In this document: one piece after another, positions 18,901-26,779 of the stretch
Numbering within the stretch: position 1 is the stretch's first letter
Layout of the letters: the number at the start of each line of letters is the position of its first letter
Assembly (NCBI GenBank): GCA_963665185.2
Contig: CAXXPO010000008.1
Coordinates: 62,001-126,000, forward strand
DNA length: 64,000 nt
Origin: G963665185 sp963665185
GTDB taxonomy: Bacteria; Desulfobacterota; Desulfovibrionia; Desulfovibrionales; Desulfovibrionaceae
Direction of reading: 5' to 3'
Position numbers and translations under genes: made by a program
Notes under the pieces: model-generated
What the model was told of the DNA's origin: nothing
Database searches by the model: none
The model's input: the letters and a program-made list of their open reading frames with translations, nothing else

Positions 18901-19139
18901 AGCCATTGCGTTCCCAAGGCCTTTGTCATCACCGAAAGGGTCCGGCGCAAAGAAGCTCGGGCCTTGTCCTGCGGATACTCGGGCCAAAACATATTCGCCA
19001 GATGCGCCCTGGTGTGGGGAATGCCAGACACTGTAAGGTATGCGGCCAAAGCCACGGCCTTGCGACGCCCAATCTTGATGGGAATTCCATCCAGGTGGAA
19101 ACCGGGGGAACCCAAAAAGCGGAATGTCATTAGCGCCAT
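15945..19139 (-). CDS. Large BTAD/ATPase/TPR transcriptional regulator (SARP/LAL-like)
   Basis: A 1064-residue protein. The ATG at 19139 follows AGGAGACATCCGC in the reading direction, preferred over the start at 19310. An N-terminal DNA-binding-like segment (GIPIKIGRRKAVALAAYL, residues about 1-95) leads into a bacterial transcriptional activation domain (FNEEAHRQLIELYVKAG, YEKCRELLQRELGVEPEKET). An NB-ARC-type ATPase follows, with FVGRKSEL, Walker A GPGGIGKTRL, Walker B LLILDNFD and LATSR. The C-terminal 450 residues look like TPR repeats (GNIGSAELCLGNLEKAE). This order is typical of AfsR-like and MalT/LAL-like regulators that integrate a ligand with ATP binding. It is divergent from a half-size EamA transporter, which it may control. 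Such large SARP-like proteins are more common in actinomycetes. Confidence 0.85.
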   Translation of the reverse strand: MALMTFRFLGSPGFHLDGIPIKIGRRKAVALAAYLTVSGIPHTRAHLANMFWPEYPQDKARASLRRTLSVMTKALGTQWLHIDREAIGARSHDGLWVDATEFLRLTDWFSGETAPLSEVEKIAAIYGNRFLAGFELGEAPEFDDWQFEQADRFNQRAALVVEHLVEGYRKQGEYPKAIAAALRWVRLDSFNEEAHRQLIELYVKAGHRGAALCSYEKCRELLQRELGVEPEKETLALAQTIRSNPETLRSWPLQPQMNIPAHSSFFVGRKSELSRLMDCLTAPENRLVTLTGPGGIGKTRLSLEIAASLTNHFPQGIFFVPLVSASSEEDICSELAGVLGLRFDERTASEEQLLEYLKPRNCLLILDNFDGLAHEAMLISRILEQAPEIKVLATSRSRLLLKEEQIVPLSGLAFPADPAERTEPCDFAARASQYDAMTLFAARARMLFPGFAIAGNNCLEIARICKLTGGMPLALILAAGWSEVYSLGQIADEIEEGLGCLEAAFLDMAPEHRSIHAVFDVSWAQLTEIEQDIFMKLSVFQDGFSLEALTVVTGYDRKSSADIVKNLVRKSMLTSHSDSGRFSMHPLLRQYGWEQLARAGRTERMMDSHKQYYLGLAYENGQELIGESMLLCRQRMDGDFPNIRMAWNRALVQEDLHSLLSAVQGLYVYFDMHTRYHDGAMFFGPAKELVSSVVSRGEAWPDLGIILVCWFDMQGQGFSAQPSVVSSPGLFEETHALGCRLLKIAVKSGDLRSKASVFLLLGAVAHRQSLYRRAVRFYSRSLALVPEGEHSFWVTIRIGLCWRALGEIPQAMSLFRQSRRIGQRLGDAVKQAWSLGNIGSAELCLGNLEKAEVRLAAAAESFRKMHAPVGILAAMEELALIAFLQGDFAKALSLADQTLRIAGELGWAESHFQRGKALKGLVLVATGEPHKAHSCLVSALKTGMSRFTVYLGLAFWACSINEVSEARVYGEKIERRMRFLHKAPLNALGLLALADIAVLSGEDKAACEFLGRFFQHPGFSSGVVNVWKLPEALLAGLRVRMPGHEFEQAWCRGEDSLQCDNVKG

Positions 19140-19303
19140 GCGGATGTCTCCTGAATAGAATTCAAGTAGTGCAAAATGATACTCTTTACAATTTTTTGCT
19201 GGATCATGCACATGGAACGGTTCTGGGGACGCTTTGGGAACGGAGGGAGCGTATGGCTGGAAGAAGTACTGTTGCTGCAATGCCTGAGCATAGGAGGAAA
19301 AGC

Positions 19304-19714
19304 ATGGCAAAATGGTTCTTCCCTGCCTGTGTCACCCTTGTTTGCTGGGGGCTTTGGGCCTTTGTCCCCAAAATCACCACCCGTTACATCAGCCCCATGA
19401 GCGCCATGATCTATGAAACAGTGGGTGCCGCAATTATGGGGGCAATCGTCCTCACTCTTGTCGATTTCAAGCCCGACTTCCACCCCAAGGGAGTATGTCT
19501 TGCAATTTCAACAGGCATGATCGGACTGACTGGCGCTCTCGGCTTTCTCTATGCCGTCAAATTCGGGAAAGTCTCGGTAGTGGCCATGTTTACGGCATTA
19601 TCTCCTTTGGTAACCATTGCCCTTGGGTGTCTTCTTCTCAAAGAAGCCCTGACAATAAAGGAAGGACTCGGCATTGTTAGCGCCTTGGTCGCGATTTACC
19701 TGTTTACCGGTTAG
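19304..19714 (+). CDS. Half-size EamA/DMT family transporter, 136 aa
   Basis: The ATG at 19304 follows AGGAGGAAAAGC; two upstream in-frame starts lack a comparable site. The product is a single EamA repeat with about four or five membrane helices, beginning MAKWFFPACVTLVCWGLWAFVPK and ending with the family-typical SVVAMFTALSPLVTIALGCLLLKE and GIVSALVAIYLFTG. Full-length EamA permeases carry two such repeats; single-repeat versions work as dimers. The substrate is unknown. The divergent neighbour at 19139 is a large ATP-binding regulator; the 164-bp intergenic region must hold both promoters. Confidence 0.85.
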   Translation: MAKWFFPACVTLVCWGLWAFVPKITTRYISPMSAMIYETVGAAIMGAIVLTLVDFKPDFHPKGVCLAISTGMIGLTGALGFLYAVKFGKVSVVAMFTALSPLVTIALGCLLLKEALTIKEGLGIVSALVAIYLFTG

Positions 19715-19741
19715 GCGCAAAACCACTTCGGAGGAAAAACG

Positions 19742-20524
19742 ATGAACACGCCCGCCTTTTCGGAAAAAATGGACGAATTTCTGGCTGCTTTGGGTCTGCC
19801 CGAAGAACCCATGGGACTCGTGTACACGGAACGCAGGCCAGAGCACGGCTTCACTCCCAGGGCCCAGACGCCGCTTTCGCAGCTGTCCCGGGACGGGAAC
19901 GGCCACATCAACTGGAATTCCTGCGTACTTGGTAAACTCCGGCGGGCACGCCGGGAAAAAGCTTCCGCCTATTTCGACGAGGAACGCTACGGCTGTCTCG
20001 GCGGCGCTTTTTTCATGGGATTCAAGTCCTGGTACGAACCTTTTGAACCCGCGCTTCTTTCCACAGGGATTCCCGGAAAAATACCGGGCGAACACTATGT
20101 GGACTCCGTGGAATCCGGGGAGCGCTTCTACAACGACTTTGAACCGCCCGAAGCGACCGCTCCGGTCCTGGTCATCCAGCCCCTGAGCCTGTTCAACGAG
20201 GAAGAGCGGCCAGAACTGGTGATCATGTTTCCGGACTGTAAGACCCTCATCGGACTGAACGCCCTGACCGTCTTCCTGACCGGCGACATACATGCCGTGC
20301 GGATGCCCTTCGGCGTGGGCTGCTGCACGACCATTTCCTGGCCCAGAAAATTCATGGCGCAAGGAAAAACCTGCGCCGTGGTCGGCGGCTACGACATCAA
20401 TATGATCAAGTACCTCAAAAAAGGGGAACTGACCTATACCGTCCCCTACGGCCTGTTTCAGAACATGGTGGAGAAGTGGCACCTCGCCATGCCCGGTACA
20501 AGGGCATGGAAACGATTGGTGTAG
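19742..20524 (+). CDS. DUF169 family protein, 260 aa
   Basis: The ATG at 19742 follows GGAGGAAAAACG, 27 bp after the EamA stop, so the two are probably one operon. The sequence fits DUF169: an N-terminal LGLPEEPMGLVYT, NWNSCVLGKLRRARREKA, a glycine/cysteine segment YGCLGGAFFMGF, and a C-terminal GVGCCTTISWPRKF. The family is widespread in anaerobes, has no established reaction, and is often found near metal or one-carbon metabolism. The conserved cysteines (in NSCVLG, YGCLGG and GCCTT) may bind metal or a cofactor; that is inference. Confidence 0.8.
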   Translation: MNTPAFSEKMDEFLAALGLPEEPMGLVYTERRPEHGFTPRAQTPLSQLSRDGNGHINWNSCVLGKLRRARREKASAYFDEERYGCLGGAFFMGFKSWYEPFEPALLSTGIPGKIPGEHYVDSVESGERFYNDFEPPEATAPVLVIQPLSLFNEEERPELVIMFPDCKTLIGLNALTVFLTGDIHAVRMPFGVGCCTTISWPRKFMAQGKTCAVVGGYDINMIKYLKKGELTYTVPYGLFQNMVEKWHLAMPGTRAWKRLV

Positions 20525-20600
20525 AAGCAACCCTGTCGGGGACCCGCGTTCTATGCGCCTTTGGCGCGGCAACGCCCCCGACACGGTTTTCCCCCTGTTA

Positions 20601-21194
20601 TCAGCACGGATCTCTCCCCTCTCCAACCAGTCTCATGACCACTTCGGTCAGTTCCTCTGCAAAGGATTCATCCATGGCGGCATGGCCCACCAGCAGGCGA
20701 TACCACATGGCTCCGAAAACAATGTCCGCCAGTATTTCCGGGGTATGCACGGAACCTGTTTGCCCATGCTCCGCGGTCTGCACAAAAATTGACATCAGAA
20801 CAGCACGGCGCCTTGCAACGAAATTTTCCCGGAACCTGCCGCGAAAGGCTTCGTCCTTTTGCGCATGCGCCATGAGAAAACGAAGATGGATGCCGCCCCA
20901 ATTCCCAAGGGCGTCCAGGGACTGCCTCAGAAATTCATGCAGCGTGTCCCGAAAGGATCCGGCACTCGGAACGGCAATGTCCGCGTCGGCCCGGCACAGA
21001 ACCACCTCCAATACGATATCCGCCACCGAAGGCCACCAGCGGTAGATCGTGGGTTTGCCGACCTCCGCCCGCCGGGCAATGGACTCGATGGTCAATCCCG
21101 CCCCGCCCCTTTCATTCAGGAGGTCGTGGACCGCCTCAAGAACGGCCTCTTGCGATTTTCCGCTTCTGGGGCGCCCGATACTCGCCTTTGCCAT
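20601..21194 (-). CDS. TetR/AcrR family transcriptional regulator
   Basis: A 197-residue product from the ATG at 21194, preceded by AAAGGAATACCC; the start at 21242 would read through the promoter region. The N-terminal helix-turn-helix reads LTIESIARRAEVGKPTIYRWW, the canonical TetR form. The C-terminal ligand/dimer domain has no recognisable specificity. A perfect 11-bp inverted repeat around CAT at 21252-21276 lies just upstream, between this gene and the divergent DapB-like gene at 21385. It is the obvious operator, so both are likely under its control. Confidence 0.92.
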   Translation of the reverse strand: MAKASIGRPRSGKSQEAVLEAVHDLLNERGGAGLTIESIARRAEVGKPTIYRWWPSVADIVLEVVLCRADADIAVPSAGSFRDTLHEFLRQSLDALGNWGGIHLRFLMAHAQKDEAFRGRFRENFVARRRAVLMSIFVQTAEHGQTGSVHTPEILADIVFGAMWYRLLVGHAAMDESFAEELTEVVMRLVGEGRDPC

Positions 21195-21235
21195 GGGTAT
21201 TCCTTTGGACCTTTGGGAAATGTTCCTTGCTTCGG

Positions 21236-21276
21236 TTGACAAGCCTTCCTCATTTCGTTACGCATCGTAACGAAAT
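21236..21276. promoter_or_regulatory. Palindromic TetR operator overlapping a promoter
   Basis: ATTTCGTTACG-CAT-CGTAACGAAAT (21252-21276) is a perfect inverted repeat, as expected for a TetR dimer. A rightward TTGACA at 21236-21241 places the -10 region inside the palindrome, so bound repressor would block transcription toward 21385. Confidence 0.7.
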
Positions 21277-21384
21277 AAAACGGGCATGCCAACCCCCTTC
21301 GTCTGAAGGCCCAACCCGTCTTTCCCCCCCTGCGGACCTGCCGACCGCCAACCTCCAGACATCTGGAAACTGCAAGGTGTGCAA

Positions 21385-22038
21385 ATGAAAATATGCATTG
21401 TCGGAAACGGTAAACTGTCAAACGCAATGCTCCATGGCCTGAAAAGCTCCCACCTCACTATAAAATGGGAAGCACACGATACAAAATCGCATGAAAAAAT
21501 TATTGTCATCCACGCTGGAAGCGGGAGGCAGATTGAAGAATGCATAGCGTATTGCAACAGGACAGGATCCATCCTGATGGAGCTGTCAACAGGAGACAAT
21601 GTTTCAAAATACAAAATAGAATGTCCGACCATTATTTGCCCGAATACGGCCATTCCTGTATTGAAAATGATGAGCATCCTAAAGGAAAATGGAAAAACAT
21701 TTTCAGATTATGATACAAAAATCATAGAGTCGCATCAAAAAAACAAGACCACTGTCGCCGGAACAGCTGTTGAATTGTCCAAGGCATTACATATGGATGA
21801 AAAAAAAATAGAGTCCGTTCGGGACGTCGAGGCGCAGTTGGAACTTGGAATTCCACAGGAGCATTTGAACCTGCATGCGTATCACAAGATATGCATCAAG
21901 GACCAGGGCTGTGAAATAACAATCCAGCTCAGGGTTCTCGGCCACGACGCGTATGTACGGGGAGTCGTTCAACTGCTGGAAATTCTTTCCGTTACGGCCT
22001 TGGAAAACAAAGCCTACGATGTCATTGATCTTGTCTGA
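21385..22038 (+). CDS. DapB-like (dihydrodipicolinate reductase-fold) protein, 217 aa
   Basis: The ATG at 21385 sits seven bases after AAGG; the in-frame GTG at 21379 is less likely. The N-terminus MKICIVGNGKLSNAM is a shortened Rossmann loop. CPNTAIPVLKMM corresponds to the DapB substrate-domain entry. ESHQKNKTTVAGTA aligns with the DapB catalytic loop EAHHRHK..SGTA, keeping the His and Lys but changing the second His to Gln. It is shorter than true DapB (about 270 aa) and lies in visibly more AT-rich DNA than its neighbours. A lysine-pathway role is doubtful given its setting beside a TetR regulator and an EFR1-type protein; a related imine or amine reductase activity is possible. Confidence 0.6.
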   Translation: MKICIVGNGKLSNAMLHGLKSSHLTIKWEAHDTKSHEKIIVIHAGSGRQIEECIAYCNRTGSILMELSTGDNVSKYKIECPTIICPNTAIPVLKMMSILKENGKTFSDYDTKIIESHQKNKTTVAGTAVELSKALHMDEKKIESVRDVEAQLELGIPQEHLNLHAYHKICIKDQGCEITIQLRVLGHDAYVRGVVQLLEILSVTALENKAYDVIDLV

Positions 22039-22184
22039 ACGGGCTTTCACCTGCCGCAGCCCCGTGTCTCGTCCGCTCAATTCGCAGACGAAAACACCCT
22101 GCGAAAGAGGCGGTGAAAATGGTGCAGTGCCCGCCGTGCGCCGCAAAAGGCGGCGTGCGATACAGACCGACCGGAGCAAATGAA

Positions 22185-22985
22185 ATGCGCATTGAATCTG
22201 TAAAACTCGTCTTTTTTTCACCCACGGGAACGACAAAAACCGTTGCCCGGGCCATTGTGCAGGGAATCTGCCCGGACGCAACCGAGACAATCGACATCAC
22301 CAGCCCGGCCGCAAGAAAACAACCGTTGCGCATTTCGAAAAACGAGCTGCTTGTCATTGCCGTGCCCGTATACATGGGACGAGTGCCGGAACTCCTGGGG
22401 GAATGGCTGAACTCGATCCAGGCGCACGGCACCCCCGCGGTTTGCGTTGTCGTCTACGGAAACCGCGCATACGAGGACGCGCTCCTCGAACTGACGGAAG
22501 TCGTCGGAAAATGCGGAGGGATTCCCATTGCCGGAGCCGCATATATTGGCGAGCACTCCTTTTCCACGCCTGAAAACCCCGTGGCGCAAGGACGGCCCGA
22601 CAAAGAGGACCTGGCGCATGCCGCGGCATTCGGAACGAAAATACGCGATAAAATCCAGGCTATGACGCCCGCATCCAAGACTCCCGATGTCCCAATGCCG
22701 GGCGTCTTCCCTTACAGAGGGAGCACGACGCTGTGGGATGTGGATTTCATAGAGGTAAGCAACCTCTGCACCCAATGCGGCGTTTGCGCGGAAGTCTGCC
22801 CCACGGGTGCTGTCGCCCCGGAAAACAGCGTGCTGATCGACCGGGAAAAATGCATCACCTGCTGCGCCTGCATCAAAAGCTGCCCGCAACGCGCCAGAAC
22901 CATGAAGCACAGCCCGGTAATGGAAGCCTCGAAAAGACTCCACACCCTGTACGGGGAGCGAAAGGAACCGGAATGCTTTGTGTGA
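22185..22985 (+). CDS. EFR1-type flavodoxin-ferredoxin fusion
   Basis: A 266-residue product. The ATG at 22185, eight bases after GGAG, begins MRIESVKLVFFSPTGTTKTVA, the flavodoxin FMN-phosphate loop. The middle keeps the VPVYMGRVPELL and VVVYGNRAYEDAL flavin-binding segments. The C-terminus has two [4Fe-4S] motifs: CTQCGVCAEVCP and CITCCACIKSCP. The family (EFR1) is thought to carry electrons in anaerobes, but partners are mostly undefined. It follows the DapB-like gene by 146 bp on the same strand and could feed electrons to it. A 52-bp palindrome follows between this gene and the convergent chemoreceptor. Confidence 0.9.
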   Translation: MRIESVKLVFFSPTGTTKTVARAIVQGICPDATETIDITSPAARKQPLRISKNELLVIAVPVYMGRVPELLGEWLNSIQAHGTPAVCVVVYGNRAYEDALLELTEVVGKCGGIPIAGAAYIGEHSFSTPENPVAQGRPDKEDLAHAAAFGTKIRDKIQAMTPASKTPDVPMPGVFPYRGSTTLWDVDFIEVSNLCTQCGVCAEVCPTGAVAPENSVLIDREKCITCCACIKSCPQRARTMKHSPVMEASKRLHTLYGERKEPECFV

Positions 22986-23120
22986 CGTGCATCCAGACGA
23001 CGGCGCTATGATCGCCGAAAATTCTATGAAAAAAGAGTAAGACGGCTGGACACCGCACGAAACCTCATCCGAGCGGCGGAACCGGCACGCGGCCTGTGGG
23101 AAACAAGGCCACGCGACCCA

Positions 23121-23172
23121 CGCATACAGGAACTCCCCAGGAACGATGGTTCCTGGGGAGTTCCTGTATGCG
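23121..23172. terminator. 52-bp perfect palindrome between convergent genes
   Basis: Arms of 24 bp (CGCATACAGGAACTCCCCAG...) with a 4-base GATG loop, 136 bp after the EFR1 stop and 17 bp after the chemoreceptor stop. Symmetric, so likely a bidirectional terminator. It has no long T-run. Confidence 0.6.
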
Positions 23173-23188
23173 TGCCGGGCTGCTGCGG

Positions 23189-25516
23189 CTATGCAGCCTG
23201 CTCGCTCATTTGGTCGATAATGTGCTTGAGCTTCTGGGCCAGTTGGGCGAGGTCGGAAACGGCGTGGGCCGATTGGACCATGGCGTCAGAGGTTTCCGAG
23301 GAGATGCGGTTGATTTCATCCGTGGACCGGCTGATCTGTTCGCTGGCCGCAGACTGCTCCTCGCTGGCCGTAGCGATGCTGCGCACCTGATCCGCAGTCT
23401 CGGAGATCATGGCGACGATCTCGCTCAGGGCCTTGCCCGCCGCTCCCACAAGCTCGGTGCTCTTCCCGATCTGGCTGGAGGTGTCCTCGGTTCTGTCGAT
23501 GCTCTTACGGGTGCTGTTCTGAATGGCGGAAATGGACACGGCAACTTCGTTGGTGGCGTTCATGGTCTTTTCCGCCAGCTTGCGCACCTCGTCCGCGACC
23601 ACGGCGAATCCGCGCCCGGCGTCGCCCGCGCGGGCAGCCTCGATGGCCGCGTTGAGCGCCAGCAGGTTGGTCTGATCGGCGATGTCGGAGATGACGTTCA
23701 TGATCTGTCCGATGCCTTCGGCCTGCACGCCCAGTTCGGTCATGTCGGATTTGAGCTGACCCGCCTTGGCATTGATGTCGGTGATCGTGTCGACCACATC
23801 GGAGACGATACTTGCCCCCTCGTTGGCTTTGGCAATGGTTCGGTCGGCAAGTTCCGCTGCATTGGAGGCGTTTCCCGCAACCTCCATGACCGTGGCGTTC
23901 ATCTCCTCCATGGCGGTGGCGGCTTCGGACGTTCTCTGCTGCTGCTCCTCCGCCCCCCGGCTGGCCTGTTCCACCTGAGCAGACAATTCCTCGGACGCGG
24001 ACGCCACCTGATCCGCCACCTGGTTCGCGTCGCAAGCGGCCTGACTGATGTTTTCATTTTGCGCTTCGATCTTCCGCTGTTGCTTTCTCAGTTCGGTAAG
24101 ATCGGAAAACAGGGCGAACCCGGCGATAAGCTTGCCATCGAGGTCGTACATGGGCGCCGCATCAATCTGTGAAAACATGGTGTGGCCCTTTCTCGTGGTT
24201 ACTTCCGAATGCACGTTCTGGATGGGACGGCGTTCCCGTATGGCCTTGCCGATGATGGTTTCGTGCCCGGCCTCGCCGTAGAAAAACCGGCTTAAATCCA
24301 TGCCCTTGTATGTTTCCGAAGCGCCGTCATGCTCCAGAAAATCCAGGACGGCCTTGTTTACAAAAACGATCTTCTCCTCAGCATCGATGACTATGCAGGA
24401 AATGGTCATTCCATCAAGCAGCCCCTGTGAGAAGCCCAGCTTGTTCTTGAGTTCTCCCACCATGATCCGGATGTTATCCGCAAGGTGGCTCAATTCGTAT
24501 TTGAAGTTGTTGTCCAGGACGGCGGAAAAATTTCCTTGCGCTACCGAACCGGTGAACGCCTCGATGGCCAGGATAGGCCTGACGACCAGCCTGCGAACAA
24601 AAAAAATGATGATACACACGAGCAGGACGACGATGCAAAACCCGATTGCCAGCAGGATGTTGCGCTGGTTCGTGGCCGTAACGGCCAGATCTGAAACATA
24701 TGCGCTCATGCAGATGATCCAGCCGGTTTCGGGCAGACGCTGAAAGGTCATGAATTTTTCTTCGCCATGCCAGTCGTACTTGATGCTACCGTTTTGCTTC
24801 GCCAGCGCCTCGCGTACAAAGAATTGCTGTGCAACACTTTCGCCGATCAGATTCTTGTCCGCGGCATGGGCGATAAAGGTGCCCTCAGGGTCCAGCATGA
24901 AGCCGTAGCCGCGGGCTCCGAAGCGGAGCGGATCTATGAACCGGCGGGTAAACGTGTCCCATTTCGGAAAAACCGCCACGCCTCCGATGCCTCGGCCTGC
25001 CTTGTCGGTGACGAGATGGGCTATGGCAATGATCCGGGGCTTGTCGCCTGTCGTGGCGCGAAACACGTCCTTCCCCACGAACAGCTTCGTACCCGAGAGA
25101 ACCGCCTTGACATAGGGACGCGAGCTGATGTCCACGCCCCGAATCCGGTTGCCCTGGTCGTCGATACCGACGACAACCTTCCCGTTCGTGTCAAAAACCA
25201 GCATGGTGTAGTATTCGTTGTAGGTCTGCATATAGTCTCGCAGCCGCTCTTCGCTGGGCGTGATATCCCCATGCTGAAGGGCCTGCGCCATCACGTTCTG
25301 CACCGAAAGCACCTTGGCCAAATGCTTTGCGTTCTCCATGAAAACGAAAAGCGTTTTCATGGTTTCATCGGTGGATTGCCTTATTGATTGTTCACTCAGC
25401 TCGACCGCCATGTTATAGGATGACCTGCTAACAAACAGAACCATGACGGTGACGGCAACCACGATGGCGATGCTTGACGACAAGACAAGAACAGTGCTTA
25501 TACTTTTCTTGACCAT
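23189..25516 (-). CDS. Methyl-accepting chemotaxis protein with Cache and PAS domains
   Basis: A 775-residue protein with an AAGGAGAAAAGA ribosome-binding site. It has an N-terminal membrane helix, a periplasmic dCache-like sensor (residues about 35-280, with SSRPYVKAVLSG and GARGYGFMLDPEGTFIAH), a second helix and HAMP (about 285-365), and a PAS domain (about 375-490, VIDAEEKIVFVNKAVLDFLEH). The cytoplasmic signalling tip is the invariant IADQTNLLALNAAIEAARAG...FAVVADEVRKLAEKT. dCache receptors usually sense amino acids, organic acids or other small ligands; the added cytoplasmic PAS may sense redox or a cofactor. No che genes are adjacent. Confidence 0.95.
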   Translation of the reverse strand: MVKKSISTVLVLSSSIAIVVAVTVMVLFVSRSSYNMAVELSEQSIRQSTDETMKTLFVFMENAKHLAKVLSVQNVMAQALQHGDITPSEERLRDYMQTYNEYYTMLVFDTNGKVVVGIDDQGNRIRGVDISSRPYVKAVLSGTKLFVGKDVFRATTGDKPRIIAIAHLVTDKAGRGIGGVAVFPKWDTFTRRFIDPLRFGARGYGFMLDPEGTFIAHAADKNLIGESVAQQFFVREALAKQNGSIKYDWHGEEKFMTFQRLPETGWIICMSAYVSDLAVTATNQRNILLAIGFCIVVLLVCIIIFFVRRLVVRPILAIEAFTGSVAQGNFSAVLDNNFKYELSHLADNIRIMVGELKNKLGFSQGLLDGMTISCIVIDAEEKIVFVNKAVLDFLEHDGASETYKGMDLSRFFYGEAGHETIIGKAIRERRPIQNVHSEVTTRKGHTMFSQIDAAPMYDLDGKLIAGFALFSDLTELRKQQRKIEAQNENISQAACDANQVADQVASASEELSAQVEQASRGAEEQQQRTSEAATAMEEMNATVMEVAGNASNAAELADRTIAKANEGASIVSDVVDTITDINAKAGQLKSDMTELGVQAEGIGQIMNVISDIADQTNLLALNAAIEAARAGDAGRGFAVVADEVRKLAEKTMNATNEVAVSISAIQNSTRKSIDRTEDTSSQIGKSTELVGAAGKALSEIVAMISETADQVRSIATASEEQSAASEQISRSTDEINRISSETSDAMVQSAHAVSDLAQLAQKLKHIIDQMSEQAA

Positions 25517-26052
25517 TCTTTTCTCCTTAACTATGCTAACAGCGCAATATAGTTGATGAACGGCTTAATTATCAGCAAGAATAGATCACATGAAATTTAT
25601 TCTGAACGATACGCGGAGTACAAAAAAACCAGGGATATCCTAATCCTGCATGTCCGTATGCCTCATCCAGTATGCACATAAATTTTATGCACGGGCATTT
25701 GGACTCTCCTGATTGTTCAGGTGTGGTTGGCACACTTGTCCGAATACTTTGGAATATCTCTCTTTTTCTGCACGAATACGCATCGTACGCATGCCCCCTT
25801 CACTTCGGACCGCATCCGGTGGCAGCATACGCTCTGGATGGAACGAAAAACCCGCCCCGCACCAGACAGCCCGCGGGACCTGAACAACACATCTTCCTGT
25901 AAGAAAAAAGCTGAATGCTGGTTCAACATAGATCAATAATGGTAGATACGAACATTAATTCGAAAAGTTATGTCGATTGACATATTTTAGAGCCGGATAG
26001 ATGTCAACTGTCACGTGGTACATTCAGGCAGGATGCGCTAATTTGGGACCAA
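25517..26052. other. 536-bp gene-poor gap
   Basis: AT-richer than the surroundings. Short overlapping frames on both strands (for example 25672-25902 plus and 25685-25936 minus) have no ribosome-binding site or recognisable domain. A TTGACA at 25977-25982, followed 15 bases later by TAGATG, may be a weak promoter for the HTH gene at 26053. Otherwise nothing recognised. Confidence 0.45.
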
Positions 26053-26553
26053 ATGTCCTTTAGAAATGAATTAATATACGCCCTGAGAGAGATGGAACGC
26101 CAGCTTGGCAGCCTAAATCAGGTGGCCACGCGGCTTTGTGTCGACCGTGCGGGGTTAAAAAGATTCCTCGACAACGAACGAGGACTGACGTCCAGAACAC
26201 TTGAAAAAATCCTCGACGGGCTGGACGCGCATATTGTCTGGGGTTTTCAGATCGACCCGGAGGACGAAAGCCCGACCGCCTACGAACGGCGGGTGGCCCA
26301 GGTTCTGCAAGACACCGCCAGAGTACTGGGGAAAACACCCCATTCGATAGCAGGCAAGGGATACGGGGGGATGGTCTCTCCCGAAATAGTGGAAAGCATA
26401 CTCGACGGCAAACGCGCCATGTCGGTTTATGACCTGCACAGAATCAGCATGGCCATAGGCGTTTCAGCCACGAACGTGCTGCAGCGGGCATCCGAGCTCA
26501 TGGCGGAAAATCTTCCCCAGGAAGCCGAGGTGATCAACGAGACCGTTGCCTGA
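26053..26553 (+). CDS. Helix-turn-helix DNA-binding protein, 166 aa
   Basis: The product starts MSFRNELIYALREMERQLG. The segment LNQVATRLCVDRAGLKRFLDNERGLTSRTLEKILDGL reads as an XRE/lambda-repressor-type HTH. A second similar arrangement follows (VSPEIVESILDGKRAMSVYDLHRISMAIGVSATNVLQ), so the protein may contain two related HTH units. The ribosome-binding site is weak. There is no partner toxin or phage gene beside it. It may be a small regulator or a phage-derived remnant; the target is unknown. Confidence 0.6.
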   Translation: MSFRNELIYALREMERQLGSLNQVATRLCVDRAGLKRFLDNERGLTSRTLEKILDGLDAHIVWGFQIDPEDESPTAYERRVAQVLQDTARVLGKTPHSIAGKGYGGMVSPEIVESILDGKRAMSVYDLHRISMAIGVSATNVLQRASELMAENLPQEAEVINETVA

Positions 26554-26779
26554 TGCCGTTTCCACCGTTCATGCCTTAGCATATCTGCTTACGGAAGGGA
26601 GAGCGGGAAAAAAATCAGGAAAACGGAGAAGTGCCAGTGCGTGCGGATTTGGCGGGTTGCATGGCTATTTTTTTGTCTTTTTCTTGCCTGTTTTATTTTT
26701 TCCTGTGTCGATTGACACAACGCAGTCTGTGCGGGGTGTGCCTGGCACTTTTCAGTACCCTTAAATCCGTGGCCGGACC

